NCBI RefSeq assembly: GCF_900186535.1
Contig: NZ_FYDE01000004.1
Location: 682,001-746,000 of the forward strand
From: Marasmitruncus massiliensis
GTDB taxonomy: Bacteria; Bacillota; Clostridia; Oscillospirales; Ruminococcaceae
Direction of reading: 5' to 3'
DNA: 64,000 nt
Positions 1-8,530 of the stretch are shown here, one piece after another. The first letter of the stretch is position 1; each line of letters begins with the position of its first letter. The position numbers were made by a program, and so were the translations under genes. The notes below the pieces were generated by a model. The model had not been told where the DNA came from and made no database searches. It saw only the letters and a program-made list of their open reading frames with translations.

Positions 1-2156
1 CGACCGAGAAAGCCACAGTCGAATACCAACCGCAGACGGTGCGGCTTTCCGCTATTAAAGAAGCGATTCAAAAGGCCGGATATCAGGCGTTGGAGGCTTC
101 CAAATCCGACGCTGCCGACGAGGACCGGGCGCGCAAGGAAAAGGAAATTCGCACGCTGTGGACGAAGTTCATTGTATCAGCCGTGTTTTCACTGCCGCTT
201 TTATATATCGCCATGGCGCCGATGATTACATTTGTCCGGCTGCCTTTCCCCGAAGGGCTGTCCCCGATGCGGTATCCGCTGATTTACGCGCTGGTTGAGC
301 TGCTTCTGGTGATCCCGGTGATCGGCGTGGGATACAGGTTCTATGTGGTTGGCTTCAAAGCGCTGCTGCAGCGAAGCCCGAATATGGATTCGCTGATTGC
401 TGTCGGCACCACGGCGGCCGTCGCATATAGCGTATGGAATGTCTGGAAGATTACAACGGGTGATTTCGGCGCAGCAGAATCTCTTTACTTCGAAACAGCC
501 GGTGTTATTATTACCCTGATTCTGCTTGGAAAGTCTTTGGAAGCAGTATCCAAAGGCAAAACCAGCGAAGCAATTAAAAAGCTGATGGGGCTTGCGCCTA
601 AAACAGCAATCATTATCCAGGACGGCATAGAAAAAGAAATTCCGATCGACGAAGTGGAAATCGGCGATGTCATTTTAGTAAAACCCGGCGCGAAAATCCC
701 GGTGGACGGAACCGTGCTGGAAGGGCACACAGCCATTGACGAATCCATGCTGACCGGCGAGAGTATGCCGGTTGACAAAAAGGCCGGGGACGCGGTATAC
801 GCTGCTTCTCTGAATACAAACGGTGTCATCCGGTTCCGTGCGGACAAAATCGGCAGCGACACAGCGCTTGCCCAGATCATCAAGCTGGTGGAGGACGCGC
901 AGGGCTCCAAGGCCCCAATCGCGCAGATGGCGGACATCGTTTCCGGCTACTTTGTACCGATTGTCTGCATCATTGCTGTTCTTGCCGGAGTTGCATGGTA
1001 TTTTGGCACGCGGGATCTGGAATTCGCCTTGACCATCTTTATCTCCGTACTCGTGATCGCCTGCCCCTGTGCGCTTGGCCTGGCCACACCGACCGCTATC
1101 ATGGTCGGAACAGGGAAGGGCGCGGAAAACGGAATCCTGATTAAAGGCGGAGAAGCGTTGGAAACCGCACATAAAATCAACACCATTGTTTTTGATAAAA
1201 CCGGTACCATCACAGAGGGGAAACCGACCGTGACGGATGTGCTGACCGCAGAAGGCGTGAAATCTGATGATCTGCTGCAAATCACCGCTTCGGCGGAAAA
1301 AGGTTCCGAGCATCCTTTGGGTCAGGCGATTGTGCTTGGCGCACAGGAAAAAGGACTTGCATTCCTGTCGGTGGACCATTTTGAGGCAATCACCGGACGC
1401 GGTATCGAAGCGCAGATAAACGGAGCGGCCGTTCTTGCCGGAAACCGCAAGCTGATGGATGAGCGGGGCATTTCCCTCTCAGGGCTGGAACAGGCAAGCG
1501 ACAGCCTGGCCGAAGAGGGCAAAACCCCTATGTATGTGGCGCTGGACGGCAAGCTGGCGGGAATCATCGCGGTTGCCGACGTCGTAAAGAAATCCAGCCG
1601 TGCCGCCATTGAAAGCCTGCATAAAATGGGCGTTCAGGTTGCGATGATCACAGGCGACAACCAAAAGACTGCCGCTGCCATCGCGAGACAGGTTGGAATC
1701 GACAGGGTGCTTGCCGAAGTTTTGCCGCAGGATAAATCCAACGAGGTCAAAAAGCTGCAAAATGAAGGACATAAGGTTGCCATGGTTGGCGACGGTATCA
1801 ACGACGCGCCCGCGCTGGCACAGGCCGACATTGGGATTGCTATCGGCTCCGGTACGGACGTGGCGATGGAATCGGCTGATATCGTGCTGATGCGCAGTGA
1901 TCTGATGGATGTGCCGACCGCCGTGGACCTCAGCAAAAAAACTATCCGCAACATCAAACAGAACCTGTGCTGGGCGTTCGGGTACAATGTGATCGGCATC
2001 CCCATCGCGGCGGGCGTGCTCCACCTGTTCGGCGGCCCCCTGCTCAACCCGATTTTTGCAGCCGCCGCCATGAGCCTCAGCTCTGTATCGGTTTTGACAA
2101 ACGCGCTGCGGCTGAAACGATTCAAAGCCGCGCGGATTGAAAAGGGGGTGCACTGA
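1..2156 (+). CDS. copA: Cu(I)-exporting P1B-type ATPase CopA (5' end outside window)
   Basis: Pumps cytoplasmic Cu(I) out across the membrane using ATP. The reading frame is open from base 3 with no start codon, so the gene begins upstream; the first visible residues look like the end of an N-terminal heavy-metal-associated domain. All P-type hallmarks are present in order: TGES (actuator), the CPC metal-binding motif in a membrane helix (codons 1062-1070), DKTGT with the phosphorylated Asp (about 1192-1206), SEHP of the nucleotide domain and GDGINDAP. The C-terminal helices carry the YN and MxxSS residues typical of the Cu(I) (P1B-1) group. The downstream lipoprotein follows after 2 bp and CopZ lies 729 bp away on the same strand, a normal copper-resistance arrangement. 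The copper substrate is inferred from these motifs and the CopZ neighbour. Confidence 0.95.
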   Translation, partial: TEKATVEYQPQTVRLSAIKEAIQKAGYQALEASKSDAADEDRARKEKEIRTLWTKFIVSAVFSLPLLYIAMAPMITFVRLPFPEGLSPMRYPLIYALVELLLVIPVIGVGYRFYVVGFKALLQRSPNMDSLIAVGTTAAVAYSVWNVWKITTGDFGAAESLYFETAGVIITLILLGKSLEAVSKGKTSEAIKKLMGLAPKTAIIIQDGIEKEIPIDEVEIGDVILVKPGAKIPVDGTVLEGHTAIDESMLTGESMPVDKKAGDAVYAASLNTNGVIRFRADKIGSDTALAQIIKLVEDAQGSKAPIAQMADIVSGYFVPIVCIIAVLAGVAWYFGTRDLEFALTIFISVLVIACPCALGLATPTAIMVGTGKGAENGILIKGGEALETAHKINTIVFDKTGTITEGKPTVTDVLTAEGVKSDDLLQITASAEKGSEHPLGQAIVLGAQEKGLAFLSVDHFEAITGRGIEAQINGAAVLAGNRKLMDERGISLSGLEQASDSLAEEGKTPMYVALDGKLAGIIAVADVVKKSSRAAIESLHKMGVQVAMITGDNQKTAAAIARQVGIDRVLAEVLPQDKSNEVKKLQNEGHKVAMVGDGINDAPALAQADIGIAIGSGTDVAMESADIVLMRSDLMDVPTAVDLSKKTIRNIKQNLCWAFGYNVIGIPIAAGVLHLFGGPLLNPIFAAAAMSLSSVSVLTNALRLKRFKAARIEKGVH

Positions 2157-2158
2157 AT

Positions 2159-2842
2159 ATGAAACGATATAAGAAGGTTTTCCTTGTCTCGATGTGTTTT
2201 ATGATTCTGGGTTTCACAGCGGCCTGCCAGCAGCTGGATGTGATTGGGAGCGATGCCCTCAAATCGTTCCAGGAGGTCACTAATACGGTGCCCGACCGCA
2301 TAGAAGCCGATGAAATGAACGGCGGATGGGCTCTGACCGCTCCTGATGACAGCGTAAGGTTTATCTGGAGTAAGGACTTCAGCAAAAGCCCGCTCCACGA
2401 TGTGATGCTTGAATTCAGCGCGCAGCCGTTCCTTGATGCAGGGCTGGATACCGGCAAGCTGCCGGAAGAAATCGTGGTCTATGAGGACAAAATCATGGTA
2501 GGCACCAAGCTGGGTGAGGAGGCGTTCACCTATCGCGGCGACATAACACCGTACGCATCCTTTGAACAGATTGTCAGGCTGAAAGGCGACAGCATCGGTT
2601 ATCATACAGCGCTTGACCATTACGGCATCGATTTGGCCGGCGGCAACATGTTTGAATGGGCCAAAGACATGAACACAAATGACAAAGACATTGTATTTGT
2701 CCTGAATCCCGAACCTTTTATTGAGGCTGGCGCAGACCCGGATAAGGTTGAGGGCTGGGCTTTCGCCAAGGTGCCTACGATGGATAAGGACGGTAAAAAA
2801 GTAGAAGTGGATAAACTATTGAAGCCATTTAATTTGAAATAA
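2159..2842 (+). CDS. Putative lipoprotein in the copper operon, function unknown
   Basis: A 227-residue protein I do not recognise. It starts with basic residues, a hydrophobic stretch and a lipobox-like FTAAC, so it is probably lipid-anchored on the outer face of the membrane with Cys23 modified. The rest is acidic and soluble-looking, without CxxC or His-rich metal motifs. The start has GGGGGTG as Shine-Dalgarno and lies 2 bp after the copA stop, so the two genes are almost certainly co-transcribed and this protein may work at the cell surface with copper export. That role is inferred only from position. Confidence 0.75.
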   Translation: MKRYKKVFLVSMCFMILGFTAACQQLDVIGSDALKSFQEVTNTVPDRIEADEMNGGWALTAPDDSVRFIWSKDFSKSPLHDVMLEFSAQPFLDAGLDTGKLPEEIVVYEDKIMVGTKLGEEAFTYRGDITPYASFEQIVRLKGDSIGYHTALDHYGIDLAGGNMFEWAKDMNTNDKDIVFVLNPEPFIEAGADPDKVEGWAFAKVPTMDKDGKKVEVDKLLKPFNLK

Positions 2843-2884
2843 TTCGAACGAAATGGAAAAATAAGTTAATTGGAGGTTTTGAAC

Positions 2885-3094
2885 ATGGAAAAAACAGTAT
2901 TGACGGTGGACGGGATGTCCTGCGAACATTGTGTGAAAGCAATTACGAACGCGGTAGGATCTTTGCCCGGCGTGGCAAGCGTCGCTGTGGATTTAAAAAA
3001 GAAATCGGTAGCGCTGGAGTACGATCCTGCGAAGAGCTCACTGGATAAGATCAAATCTGAAATAGAAGATCAGGGCTACGAAGTAGTCGCATAG
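2885..3094 (+). CDS. copZ: Copper chaperone CopZ
   Basis: A 69-residue heavy-metal-associated domain protein with the MxCxxC copper site (DGMSCEHC, residues 9-16) and a ferredoxin-like beta-alpha-beta pattern. It binds Cu(I) in the cytoplasm and passes it to CopA. The start was set at the ATG at 2885, preceded by GGAGGT at 2872-2877; an upstream in-frame start would overlap the ribosome binding site. It is the last gene of the copA operon and ends at a strong hairpin terminator. Confidence 0.93.
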   Translation: MEKTVLTVDGMSCEHCVKAITNAVGSLPGVASVAVDLKKKSVALEYDPAKSSLDKIKSEIEDQGYEVVA

Positions 3095-3134
3095 CAAAGA
3101 AAGGAACCGCCGTCATGGCGGTTCCTTTCTTTGC
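3094..3134 (+). terminator. Intrinsic terminator after copZ
   Basis: Perfect 18-bp inverted repeat (3094-3111 and 3117-3134) with a 5-nt loop. The GC-rich AACCGCC core is flanked by A- and T-rich ends, so it may work in both directions. It closes the copper operon. Confidence 0.85.
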
Positions 3135-3162
3135 GTTCCGGCATAACCGGAAGCCGTCAGTA

Positions 3163-3196
3163 TCTTCATAAAATCTTCATAGCGGCTTGCTATGAT
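3163..3196 (+). promoter_or_regulatory. Direct-repeat operator and -10 box upstream of the DUF2318 gene
   Basis: Two copies of TCTTCAT start at 3163 and 3174, exactly 11 bp apart, and end 10 nt before a -10-like TATGAT at 3191-3196. An 11-bp repeat lying where the -35 should be is the layout used by OmpR/PhoB-family activators. The OmpR-type regulator encoded at 3928 is the obvious candidate to bind here, but that is inference. Confidence 0.5.
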
Positions 3197-3224
3197 AAGC
3201 AAAACGAATGAAGGAGTACTGATC

Positions 3225-3761
3225 ATGGCAAATTCAAAAAAACAGCCTGCCTATGGAAAGTCTAAATCTGCGAATCTTGGGGTCATCATTTTAGCCGTGC
3301 TTGGCGCACTGATTGCATTGACCGCAGTTCTTTATCTGCTTCTTGGAAGGACTGGAGCACAAGCAGGAGTGCAGGATGCCCAGATACCGCAGGGTGGAAA
3401 CATTCAAATTGTGAAGAATGAAATAACCGATACCGCAAGTTTTATCCCGTATGATGCGGGCGGAATGAGCATGGAACTCATCGCCGTGAAAGCATCTGAC
3501 GGGACTGTCCGGACAGCTTTCAACACCTGCCAGGTCTGTTACGATTCCGGCCGCGGGTATTACAAGCAGGAAGGGAATGAACTTGTTTGCCAAAACTGCG
3601 GAAACCGGTTTCAAATAGATCAGATTGAAAAAGAGAAAAATGGATGCAACCCTGTCCCGATCCTTGAAGAAGACAAAACGGATGACGGAACGACCATTAC
3701 GATATCGGAAACCTATTTAAATCAATATAAAGAGTTGTTTGGAAACTGGAAAAAGGTATAA
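3225..3761 (+). CDS. Membrane-anchored DUF2318-type protein with paired CxxC motifs
   Basis: A 178-residue protein with one N-terminal transmembrane helix (about residues 17-40) and an external C-terminal domain. That domain contains CQVC followed 20 or so residues later by CQNC, then a third cysteine region (GCNPVP), the pattern of the DUF2318 family, whose members are thought to bind metal or an iron-sulfur cluster. The ATG at 3225 is preceded by AAGGAG at 3211-3216; an earlier in-frame start lacks a good site. It lies between the copper operon and a two-component system and has a possible response-regulator operator upstream, so metal or redox sensing or repair at the envelope is plausible but not shown. 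Confidence 0.8.
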   Translation: MANSKKQPAYGKSKSANLGVIILAVLGALIALTAVLYLLLGRTGAQAGVQDAQIPQGGNIQIVKNEITDTASFIPYDAGGMSMELIAVKASDGTVRTAFNTCQVCYDSGRGYYKQEGNELVCQNCGNRFQIDQIEKEKNGCNPVPILEEDKTDDGTTITISETYLNQYKELFGNWKKV

Positions 3762-3862
3762 CAACCGCAAAGCGGTTATGATACGTTTATGGCCGGGGCG
3801 ATGCGCTCGCAAAGCTCGCTTCCGTCCTGATGGCCAATGATACCGCTACATGTTTGCATTTG

Positions 3863-3871
3863 TGGTATAAT
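3863..3871 (+). promoter_or_regulatory. Extended -10 promoter for the two-component operon
   Basis: TGGTATAAT gives a perfect TATAAT at 3866-3871 with the TGN extension, about 57 bp before the response regulator start. No good -35 hexamer is seen, which is usual for extended -10 promoters. Confidence 0.55.
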
Positions 3872-3927
3872 ATCTTTGGGGTATCAAACAAAATTCAGAC
3901 TGACCCCATTTTGGACGGGTGAACTAT

Positions 3928-4620
3928 ATGAGCAACATGGCAAACCGCATTCTTGTAGTGGATGATGAGCCTAAAATCGTGGACGTTGTAAAATCGTATC
4001 TGGAACACAGCGGCTATCTCGTCTCTACCGCGGAAAACGGCAAAACGGCTTATGAAAAGTTTGACAGGGAAAACCCTGCGCTGATCATTCTTGACTGGAT
4101 GCTGCCTGATATTTCGGGTGAGGAAATCTGCAGAACGCTTCGCCAAAAGTCAAAAGTACCAATTATTATGCTGACTGCAAAAGTGGAAGAAGAAAATGTC
4201 CTGCAGGGGCTTCACAGCGGCGCCGACGACTATGTCACCAAGCCGTTCAGCCCCAGACAGCTTGTAGCAAGGGTGGAAGCTGTTCTGCGCAGGGCAGGGA
4301 ACCATACCCCTCATGTTCTTTCTTTCCAAAATGGGGAACTGGTGATTGATCTGGACAGCCATGGTGTAAAGAAAGACGGAAACCCTGTCAGCCTTACTCC
4401 TAACGAATATAAAATCATCAGCACGCTTGCCTCCTATCCGGATAAAGTGTTCACGCGCGATGAATTGATTGCGATTGTGATTGGGGATGACTTCGATGGA
4501 TTTGACCGAGTGATTGACACTCATATCAAGAATATCCGACAAAAGATCGAAACGGAGAGCAGAAATCCCCGCTATATTCTTACCGTCCACGGGTTTGGCT
4601 ACAAGTTCGGAGGCAGCTGA
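3928..4620 (+). CDS. OmpR/PhoB-family response regulator
   Basis: A 230-residue transcription factor. The receiver domain (about residues 6-120) has the acidic pair DD at 12-13, phospho-acceptor Asp56 in LIILDWMLPD, Thr83 and Lys105 in YVTKPF. The C-terminal half is a winged-helix DNA-binding domain of the Trans_reg_C type ending in HGFGYKFGG. The start was chosen at the ATG at 3928 because GGGTGA precedes it; a GTG at 3919 and an ATG at 3937 are alternatives. It is followed 2 bp later by its sensor kinase. Targets are likely to include the DUF2318 gene, judged from the repeats at 3163-3180. Confidence 0.92.
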   Translation: MSNMANRILVVDDEPKIVDVVKSYLEHSGYLVSTAENGKTAYEKFDRENPALIILDWMLPDISGEEICRTLRQKSKVPIIMLTAKVEEENVLQGLHSGADDYVTKPFSPRQLVARVEAVLRRAGNHTPHVLSFQNGELVIDLDSHGVKKDGNPVSLTPNEYKIISTLASYPDKVFTRDELIAIVIGDDFDGFDRVIDTHIKNIRQKIETESRNPRYILTVHGFGYKFGGS

Positions 4621-4622
4621 AA

Positions 4623-6020
4623 ATGAAATACAGTTTAAAATCGAAACTATCTTTTTCCTATGCTGCAATGTCGCTTCTGCTTGTTGCCCTGATCAGCTTT
4701 TGCATCAATGTCCTGCTGCAAAATCAGTTTAAAAATTATATTATCAAGCAGCAGGAGCAAAAAAACAGGGAGTTCGTCAGTCTTGTGGAGCATCAATATA
4801 GTGCTGCCGGACGTCTCTGGAATATCAATACGATCGAAAATATCGGAGTAAATGCTTTGGAACAGGGTATTATTCTCAAAATTAAAGATAAAAACGAAGG
4901 CACTATATGGGACGCTACTATTCATAATAACGGCCTTTGTGTACAGATGCTTACAAATATGGCGAATAATATGCAGCGCCACGATCCGAACTTTAAAGGC
5001 GGGTACGAACAGGCGAGTTACCCGATGATTGTGGGCGATCAGAACATTGGAACTGTAGAAATCGGGTATTACGGCCCTTATTATTACAATGACAATGATA
5101 TCGCCTTCTTGAATACCGTCAATGAGGTTTTGATTGCCGTTGGATTTCTTTCTCTGCTCATGGCTGTTTTGCTGGGCACGTTTATGGCAAAAAGGGTCAG
5201 CGACCCGATTTCAAAATCCATAAAAGCCGCGGGTGAAATTGCAAAAGGAAACTTAAAACAGAGGCTGGCCGAAAATTACAGCACGCTGGAAATGATGAAA
5301 CTCACAAATACCATCAATAATCTGGCGGATTCCCTGCAAAACCAGGAGGGTTTAAGGAAAAGGATGTCTGCCGATGTTGCGCACGAACTCCGGACACCGC
5401 TTGCCAACCTGCAAAGTTCGCTTGAAGCAATGATCGACGGGATCTGGCAGCCAAGCAGGGAGCGCCTGAAAAGCTGCCACGAGGAGATCCTGCGAATTAA
5501 CCGCCTGGTGGGGGATCTTGAAAAGCTCGAACGAATCGAAGCGGAAAACAGGGAGTTAACCATTTCGGAATTTGACATATCGGAACTGGCGGGGCATATC
5601 ATCAAGAATTTTGAACCGGAATTTTATAAAAAAGGGGTCCAGCTGTGTTTCTCCGGCAATGCGGAAATGATTGTGGCCGACAGGGACAAAATCAGCCAGG
5701 TGCTTGTGAACCTTATTTCCAATGCATTGAAATACACATCCCCGGGAGGATGTGTTGAGGTGCGGGTAGCGGGAACGGAGCACACAGTTGAAATTGCCAT
5801 ACAGGACAGCGGGGAAGGGATATCTCCCGAGGACCTTCCTTATATCTTTGAACGGTTCTACAGGTCGGACAAATCGCGGAGCAGACTGACCGGAGGGTCC
5901 GGGCTGGGGCTTACGATTTCCAAGGCGATTGTGGAATCGCATAAAGGAGAAATCAATGTCCGCAGCGAGCCTGGAAAAGGAACAATCTTTACAGTCTGTC
6001 TCCCCAAATTACATGGATAA
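4623..6020 (+). CDS. Membrane sensor histidine kinase
   Basis: A 465-residue kinase partnered with the regulator just upstream. Transmembrane helices lie at about residues 10-33 and 168-188, enclosing an external sensor domain of about 130 residues with no recognised fold. A HAMP segment follows, then the dimerisation domain with phospho-acceptor His254 in AHELRTPL, an N-box (LVNLISNALKYTS), a G1 box (DSGEGIS), an F-box (FERFYR) and a G2 box (GGSGLGL). All catalytic motifs are intact. The signal is unknown; proximity to copper genes suggests an envelope or metal stress cue. Confidence 0.93.
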   Translation: MKYSLKSKLSFSYAAMSLLLVALISFCINVLLQNQFKNYIIKQQEQKNREFVSLVEHQYSAAGRLWNINTIENIGVNALEQGIILKIKDKNEGTIWDATIHNNGLCVQMLTNMANNMQRHDPNFKGGYEQASYPMIVGDQNIGTVEIGYYGPYYYNDNDIAFLNTVNEVLIAVGFLSLLMAVLLGTFMAKRVSDPISKSIKAAGEIAKGNLKQRLAENYSTLEMMKLTNTINNLADSLQNQEGLRKRMSADVAHELRTPLANLQSSLEAMIDGIWQPSRERLKSCHEEILRINRLVGDLEKLERIEAENRELTISEFDISELAGHIIKNFEPEFYKKGVQLCFSGNAEMIVADRDKISQVLVNLISNALKYTSPGGCVEVRVAGTEHTVEIAIQDSGEGISPEDLPYIFERFYRSDKSRSRLTGGSGLGLTISKAIVESHKGEINVRSEPGKGTIFTVCLPKLHG

Positions 6021-6027
6021 AAATTTT

Positions 6028-6056
6028 AGAGGACGCCCATTAAGGCGTCCTCTTTT
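6028..6056 (+). terminator. Terminator after the histidine kinase
   Basis: Ten-bp stem AGAGGACGCC / GGCGTCCTCT with a 6-nt loop, followed by a short T run. It lies between the converging kinase and ABC exporter genes and could serve both strands. Confidence 0.8.
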
Positions 6057-6070
6057 GCGGGGTACCGGGA

Positions 6071-7813
6071 TTACAGGCTCCACTCCTGACTTTCACGCTG
6101 TAATTCGACCATATGGCGGAAAATACCGTTTGTTTTTATCAGTGCATTCGGGGCGCCCATTTCGGCGACTTTTCCATCCGATAATACGACAACCTTGTCC
6201 GCTCCCATGACTGTCCGCATTCGATGTGCGATAATCAGCACGGTTTTATTTTGCACCAGACCGGACAGAGCCGTTTGGATTGCGGTCTCGTTTTCAACAT
6301 CCAGACTGGCTGTCGCTTCGTCCAACAGGACCACCGGGGCATCTTTCAGCAAAGCTCTGGCAATCGAAATCCTTTGCCGCTCGCCGCCGGAAAGGGTGGA
6401 GCCGTTTTCCCCGATGACTGTTTGATATTCTTCGGGCAGCTGTTTGATAAATTCATCACACTGGGCTGCTTTTGCTGCCGCCAGCACTTCCGTATCGGTG
6501 GCATTCCTGCGCCCTAAGCGGATGTTTTCCATTACAGTGTCATGGAACAGCACGACATCCTGAAAAACAATTGCATAATTTTTAAGAAGGGTTTCCGGGT
6601 CTACAGAAGAAACGTCCACTTCACCCAGGCAGACTTTGCCGCCGTTCACATCCCAAAACCGTGCTGCCAGTTTAGCCGCTGTACTCTTGCCGCCGCCGGA
6701 CGGGCCGACGAGGGCGGTGATTTCCCCCTGTCTGGCGGTAAAGGAAACATCACGGAGGACGCCTTCATTTTCATGATATGCAAATGTCACATGGTCAAAG
6801 GCAATGTCATAACCGTTTGGCGTGTACTCTTTTACACCGGTTTGTATCGGCTGTTCCTCAATGGAACGCATCCTCTCGATCTGCAATTTCGCATTGAAGG
6901 TAGCGGCGAGATTCATATAGCATACATTGAGCGGATCATAAAACCGGGAAGCAACAATCAGAAAAATTAAGAATGTCGTCAGATCCAGCTGTCCGGAAAT
7001 CAAAAGGCTGATTCCTGCCAGAATAGTCGTTGCAATTCCAATCCGTAACAGTGCCTGTGCGGAGGACACAAAAACGCCTGTTGCAAGTTCGGAATGGATG
7101 GCTGCTTTTTCCGCTTGCGTCAGCTTGTTTTTCAGCCTGTTCAGATAGATTTCTTTCTGATTGCAGGCTTTAATATCTTTTATGGTTTCCAGCAGTTGCT
7201 GCAATCCGTCTGTCGCGGCGCGCTTTTTCAAAATGCTTTGGGTGCCGAATTGATCCTGAATCCATTTGGAACCGATAACAAGAAGTGCCGAAACGGGGAC
7301 AACCCAGATTGCCGCCAGACCCATCCGCCAGTCCATCAGTAAAAGCCCGATGGAGATTAACACTGTAGAAATGACTGTGCCGAACAGCTGTGGAATGAAA
7401 TGAGAAAAGGCCTGTTCCAGCGAACTGCAATCGGACATGATGGTCGAGGTCAGATCGGATAGATCACGCTGACCGAAAAACGACAAAGGAAGCTGCCGCA
7501 TTTTTTCCGCCAACCCGACACGCCTGTTGGCACTTTCTTTGTAAGTGGCAATATACAGACTTTCGTACTGGAACCAGTGAATGATGTAAATAAGAACGGT
7601 CAAGAAGGCTGCAACCGCCGTATACTTCCATATACCGGCTGCCGGATTTTCCCCGGTTTGAAGCGCTTCTATGATATGCCGCAGCACCATAATCAGCAGC
7701 CCGACCGGGAACATCAGGCTTAAATTCGCCGCTACCGTGAGAAGGGTCGCTTTTACTAAATCTTTTGCACCTTTTTCAGTCAAAACAAAAATATTTTGTA
7801 GTTTTTGAATCAT
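6071..7813 (-). CDS. ABC exporter half-transporter (second subunit of a split pair)
   Basis: A 580-residue fusion of six membrane helices (about residues 20-300) and an ATPase domain. Walker A is GPSGGGKST, the signature is LSGGERQRIS, Walker B is VVLLDEATASLD and the switch His is in IAHRMRT. It belongs to the MsbA/MdlB-like exporters that usually work as heterodimers. The ATG at 7813 is preceded by GAGGTG. The 29-codon 3' remnant of the partner gene (7810-7896) ends in a TGA overlapping this ATG, so the pair was translationally coupled before the insertion at 7897. This gene is now about 13.7 kb from its original promoter and its expression may be altered. The substrate is unknown; a drug or peptide is likely. 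Confidence 0.9.
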   Translation of the reverse strand: MIQKLQNIFVLTEKGAKDLVKATLLTVAANLSLMFPVGLLIMVLRHIIEALQTGENPAAGIWKYTAVAAFLTVLIYIIHWFQYESLYIATYKESANRRVGLAEKMRQLPLSFFGQRDLSDLTSTIMSDCSSLEQAFSHFIPQLFGTVISTVLISIGLLLMDWRMGLAAIWVVPVSALLVIGSKWIQDQFGTQSILKKRAATDGLQQLLETIKDIKACNQKEIYLNRLKNKLTQAEKAAIHSELATGVFVSSAQALLRIGIATTILAGISLLISGQLDLTTFLIFLIVASRFYDPLNVCYMNLAATFNAKLQIERMRSIEEQPIQTGVKEYTPNGYDIAFDHVTFAYHENEGVLRDVSFTARQGEITALVGPSGGGKSTAAKLAARFWDVNGGKVCLGEVDVSSVDPETLLKNYAIVFQDVVLFHDTVMENIRLGRRNATDTEVLAAAKAAQCDEFIKQLPEEYQTVIGENGSTLSGGERQRISIARALLKDAPVVLLDEATASLDVENETAIQTALSGLVQNKTVLIIAHRMRTVMGADKVVVLSDGKVAEMGAPNALIKTNGIFRHMVELQRESQEWSL

Positions 7814-7896
7814 AAACGCACCTCTTTTCCAACCTTCCATTGCGCCGAGGTCTGATAATCTTTCCACATGGCGGCATAAAGACCATTTTCTTTAAG
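7810..7896 (-). pseudogene. Orphan 3' end of the split ABC exporter gene
   Basis: Read on the minus strand, 29 codons encode LKENGLYAAMWKDYQTSAQW followed by KVGKEVRL and a stop that overlaps the ATG of the downstream exporter. This is the expected C-terminus of an ABC ATPase domain and matches the position where the gene at 21580 departs from the family after its GKHHELL. Joining the two at the shared CTT gives ELLKENGLY, the same spacing as LIKTNGIF in the partner subunit. It has no start codon of its own. Confidence 0.88.
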
Positions 7897-7910
7897 GGTT
7901 ATCACCCACA
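7885..7910. other. Left attachment junction of the mobilizable element
   Basis: Base 7896 and below belong to the ABC exporter reading frame, while 7897 and above do not. The trinucleotide AAG at 7894-7896 is shared with 21628-21630 at the other junction and is the probable crossover core. Just inside is GGTTATC, which forms an imperfect dyad with GTTAACAG at the right end if the element is circularised. Confidence 0.75.
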
Positions 7911-8319
7911 GGTACAATTACTGAACCAAGGGGGTAACCGGTACGGGGCACCAAGAGAAGCAGACATCCATTCACGATTATGTGGCTGGATGTCTGCTTT
8001 CGTTATTGAAATGCTAACATTTATAAAAAATTCAAGACTGTATCGCATATCATGCGGTATGCATTATAAGCATCAGTGGGCTGGCTTCGATATTCACCTA
8101 ACGCCGCAAATTGTAGACATGTAGATGCGGTGCCGAAAAAGCCTGTAGTTATAGTTATGAGCTTTTCTGGTATTGCTCAAGTTTTAATAATGTGTTCCTG
8201 ATAATGCTGTTTCGAGTGTCGGGAACCATCACAAAAGCCGATTTTGTCGCGGAATGGCTGAAAGTTGGCGTGCAACTCCCAAGCAATTATTTTTTCAAGG
8301 TTCCATCGCAAGCATATTG
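7897..8319. other. Left-end segment of the element, no gene seen
   Basis: I find no convincing gene on either strand; short open frames here lack ribosome binding sites and recognisable motifs. The segment contains a 13-bp perfect inverted repeat (7958-7970 and 7987-7999, AAGCAGACATCCA type) with a 16-nt loop followed by TTT, which could be a terminator or part of the recombination site region. Confidence 0.5.
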
Positions 8320-8493
8320 TCATATCTCGTATCTGCTGAAAAAAATAACGAAAAGCGAAAAGCCTACAGCTGTAATGCCGATAAGCGCGGCACCGACAGC
8401 GGCAAGCTTATTCTTTTTTATCCAGTTATACCTTGCGAAACTTAAAATATAAAGCAAAACCGCGAGTAATAAAATTGTTAGAACATATTTCAT
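8320..8493 (-). CDS. Small two-helix membrane protein, candidate germination receptor D subunit
   Basis: A 57-residue protein with two hydrophobic helices (about residues 4-19 and 31-53) joined by a short basic turn (RYNWIKKNK). The ATG at 8493 has GGAG 8 nt upstream. It lies 37 bp after the GerC-type gene on the same strand, so it is probably the fourth gene of the ger operon. Small two-helix D subunits adjacent to GerA-type operons are known in Bacillus, where they modulate receptor function. Size, topology and position fit, but sequence similarity to those proteins has not been tested. Confidence 0.65.
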   Translation of the reverse strand: MKYVLTILLLAVLLYILSFARYNWIKKNKLAAVGAALIGITAVGFSLFVIFFSRYEI

Positions 8494-8530
8494 TTAGCCA
8501 CTCCTACATAATTTGTTATACTGTTATAGA

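Noticed and set aside
3771-3840. Inverted repeats after the DUF2318 gene considered as a riboswitch
   Set aside because: Short hairpins such as AACCGC-AAA-GCGGTT are present but no known riboswitch core or T run was recognised.
8192-8452. Plus-strand frame of 86 codons in the left end of the element
   Set aside because: It is opposite the small two-helix protein, which has the better start signal, membrane topology and operon position.
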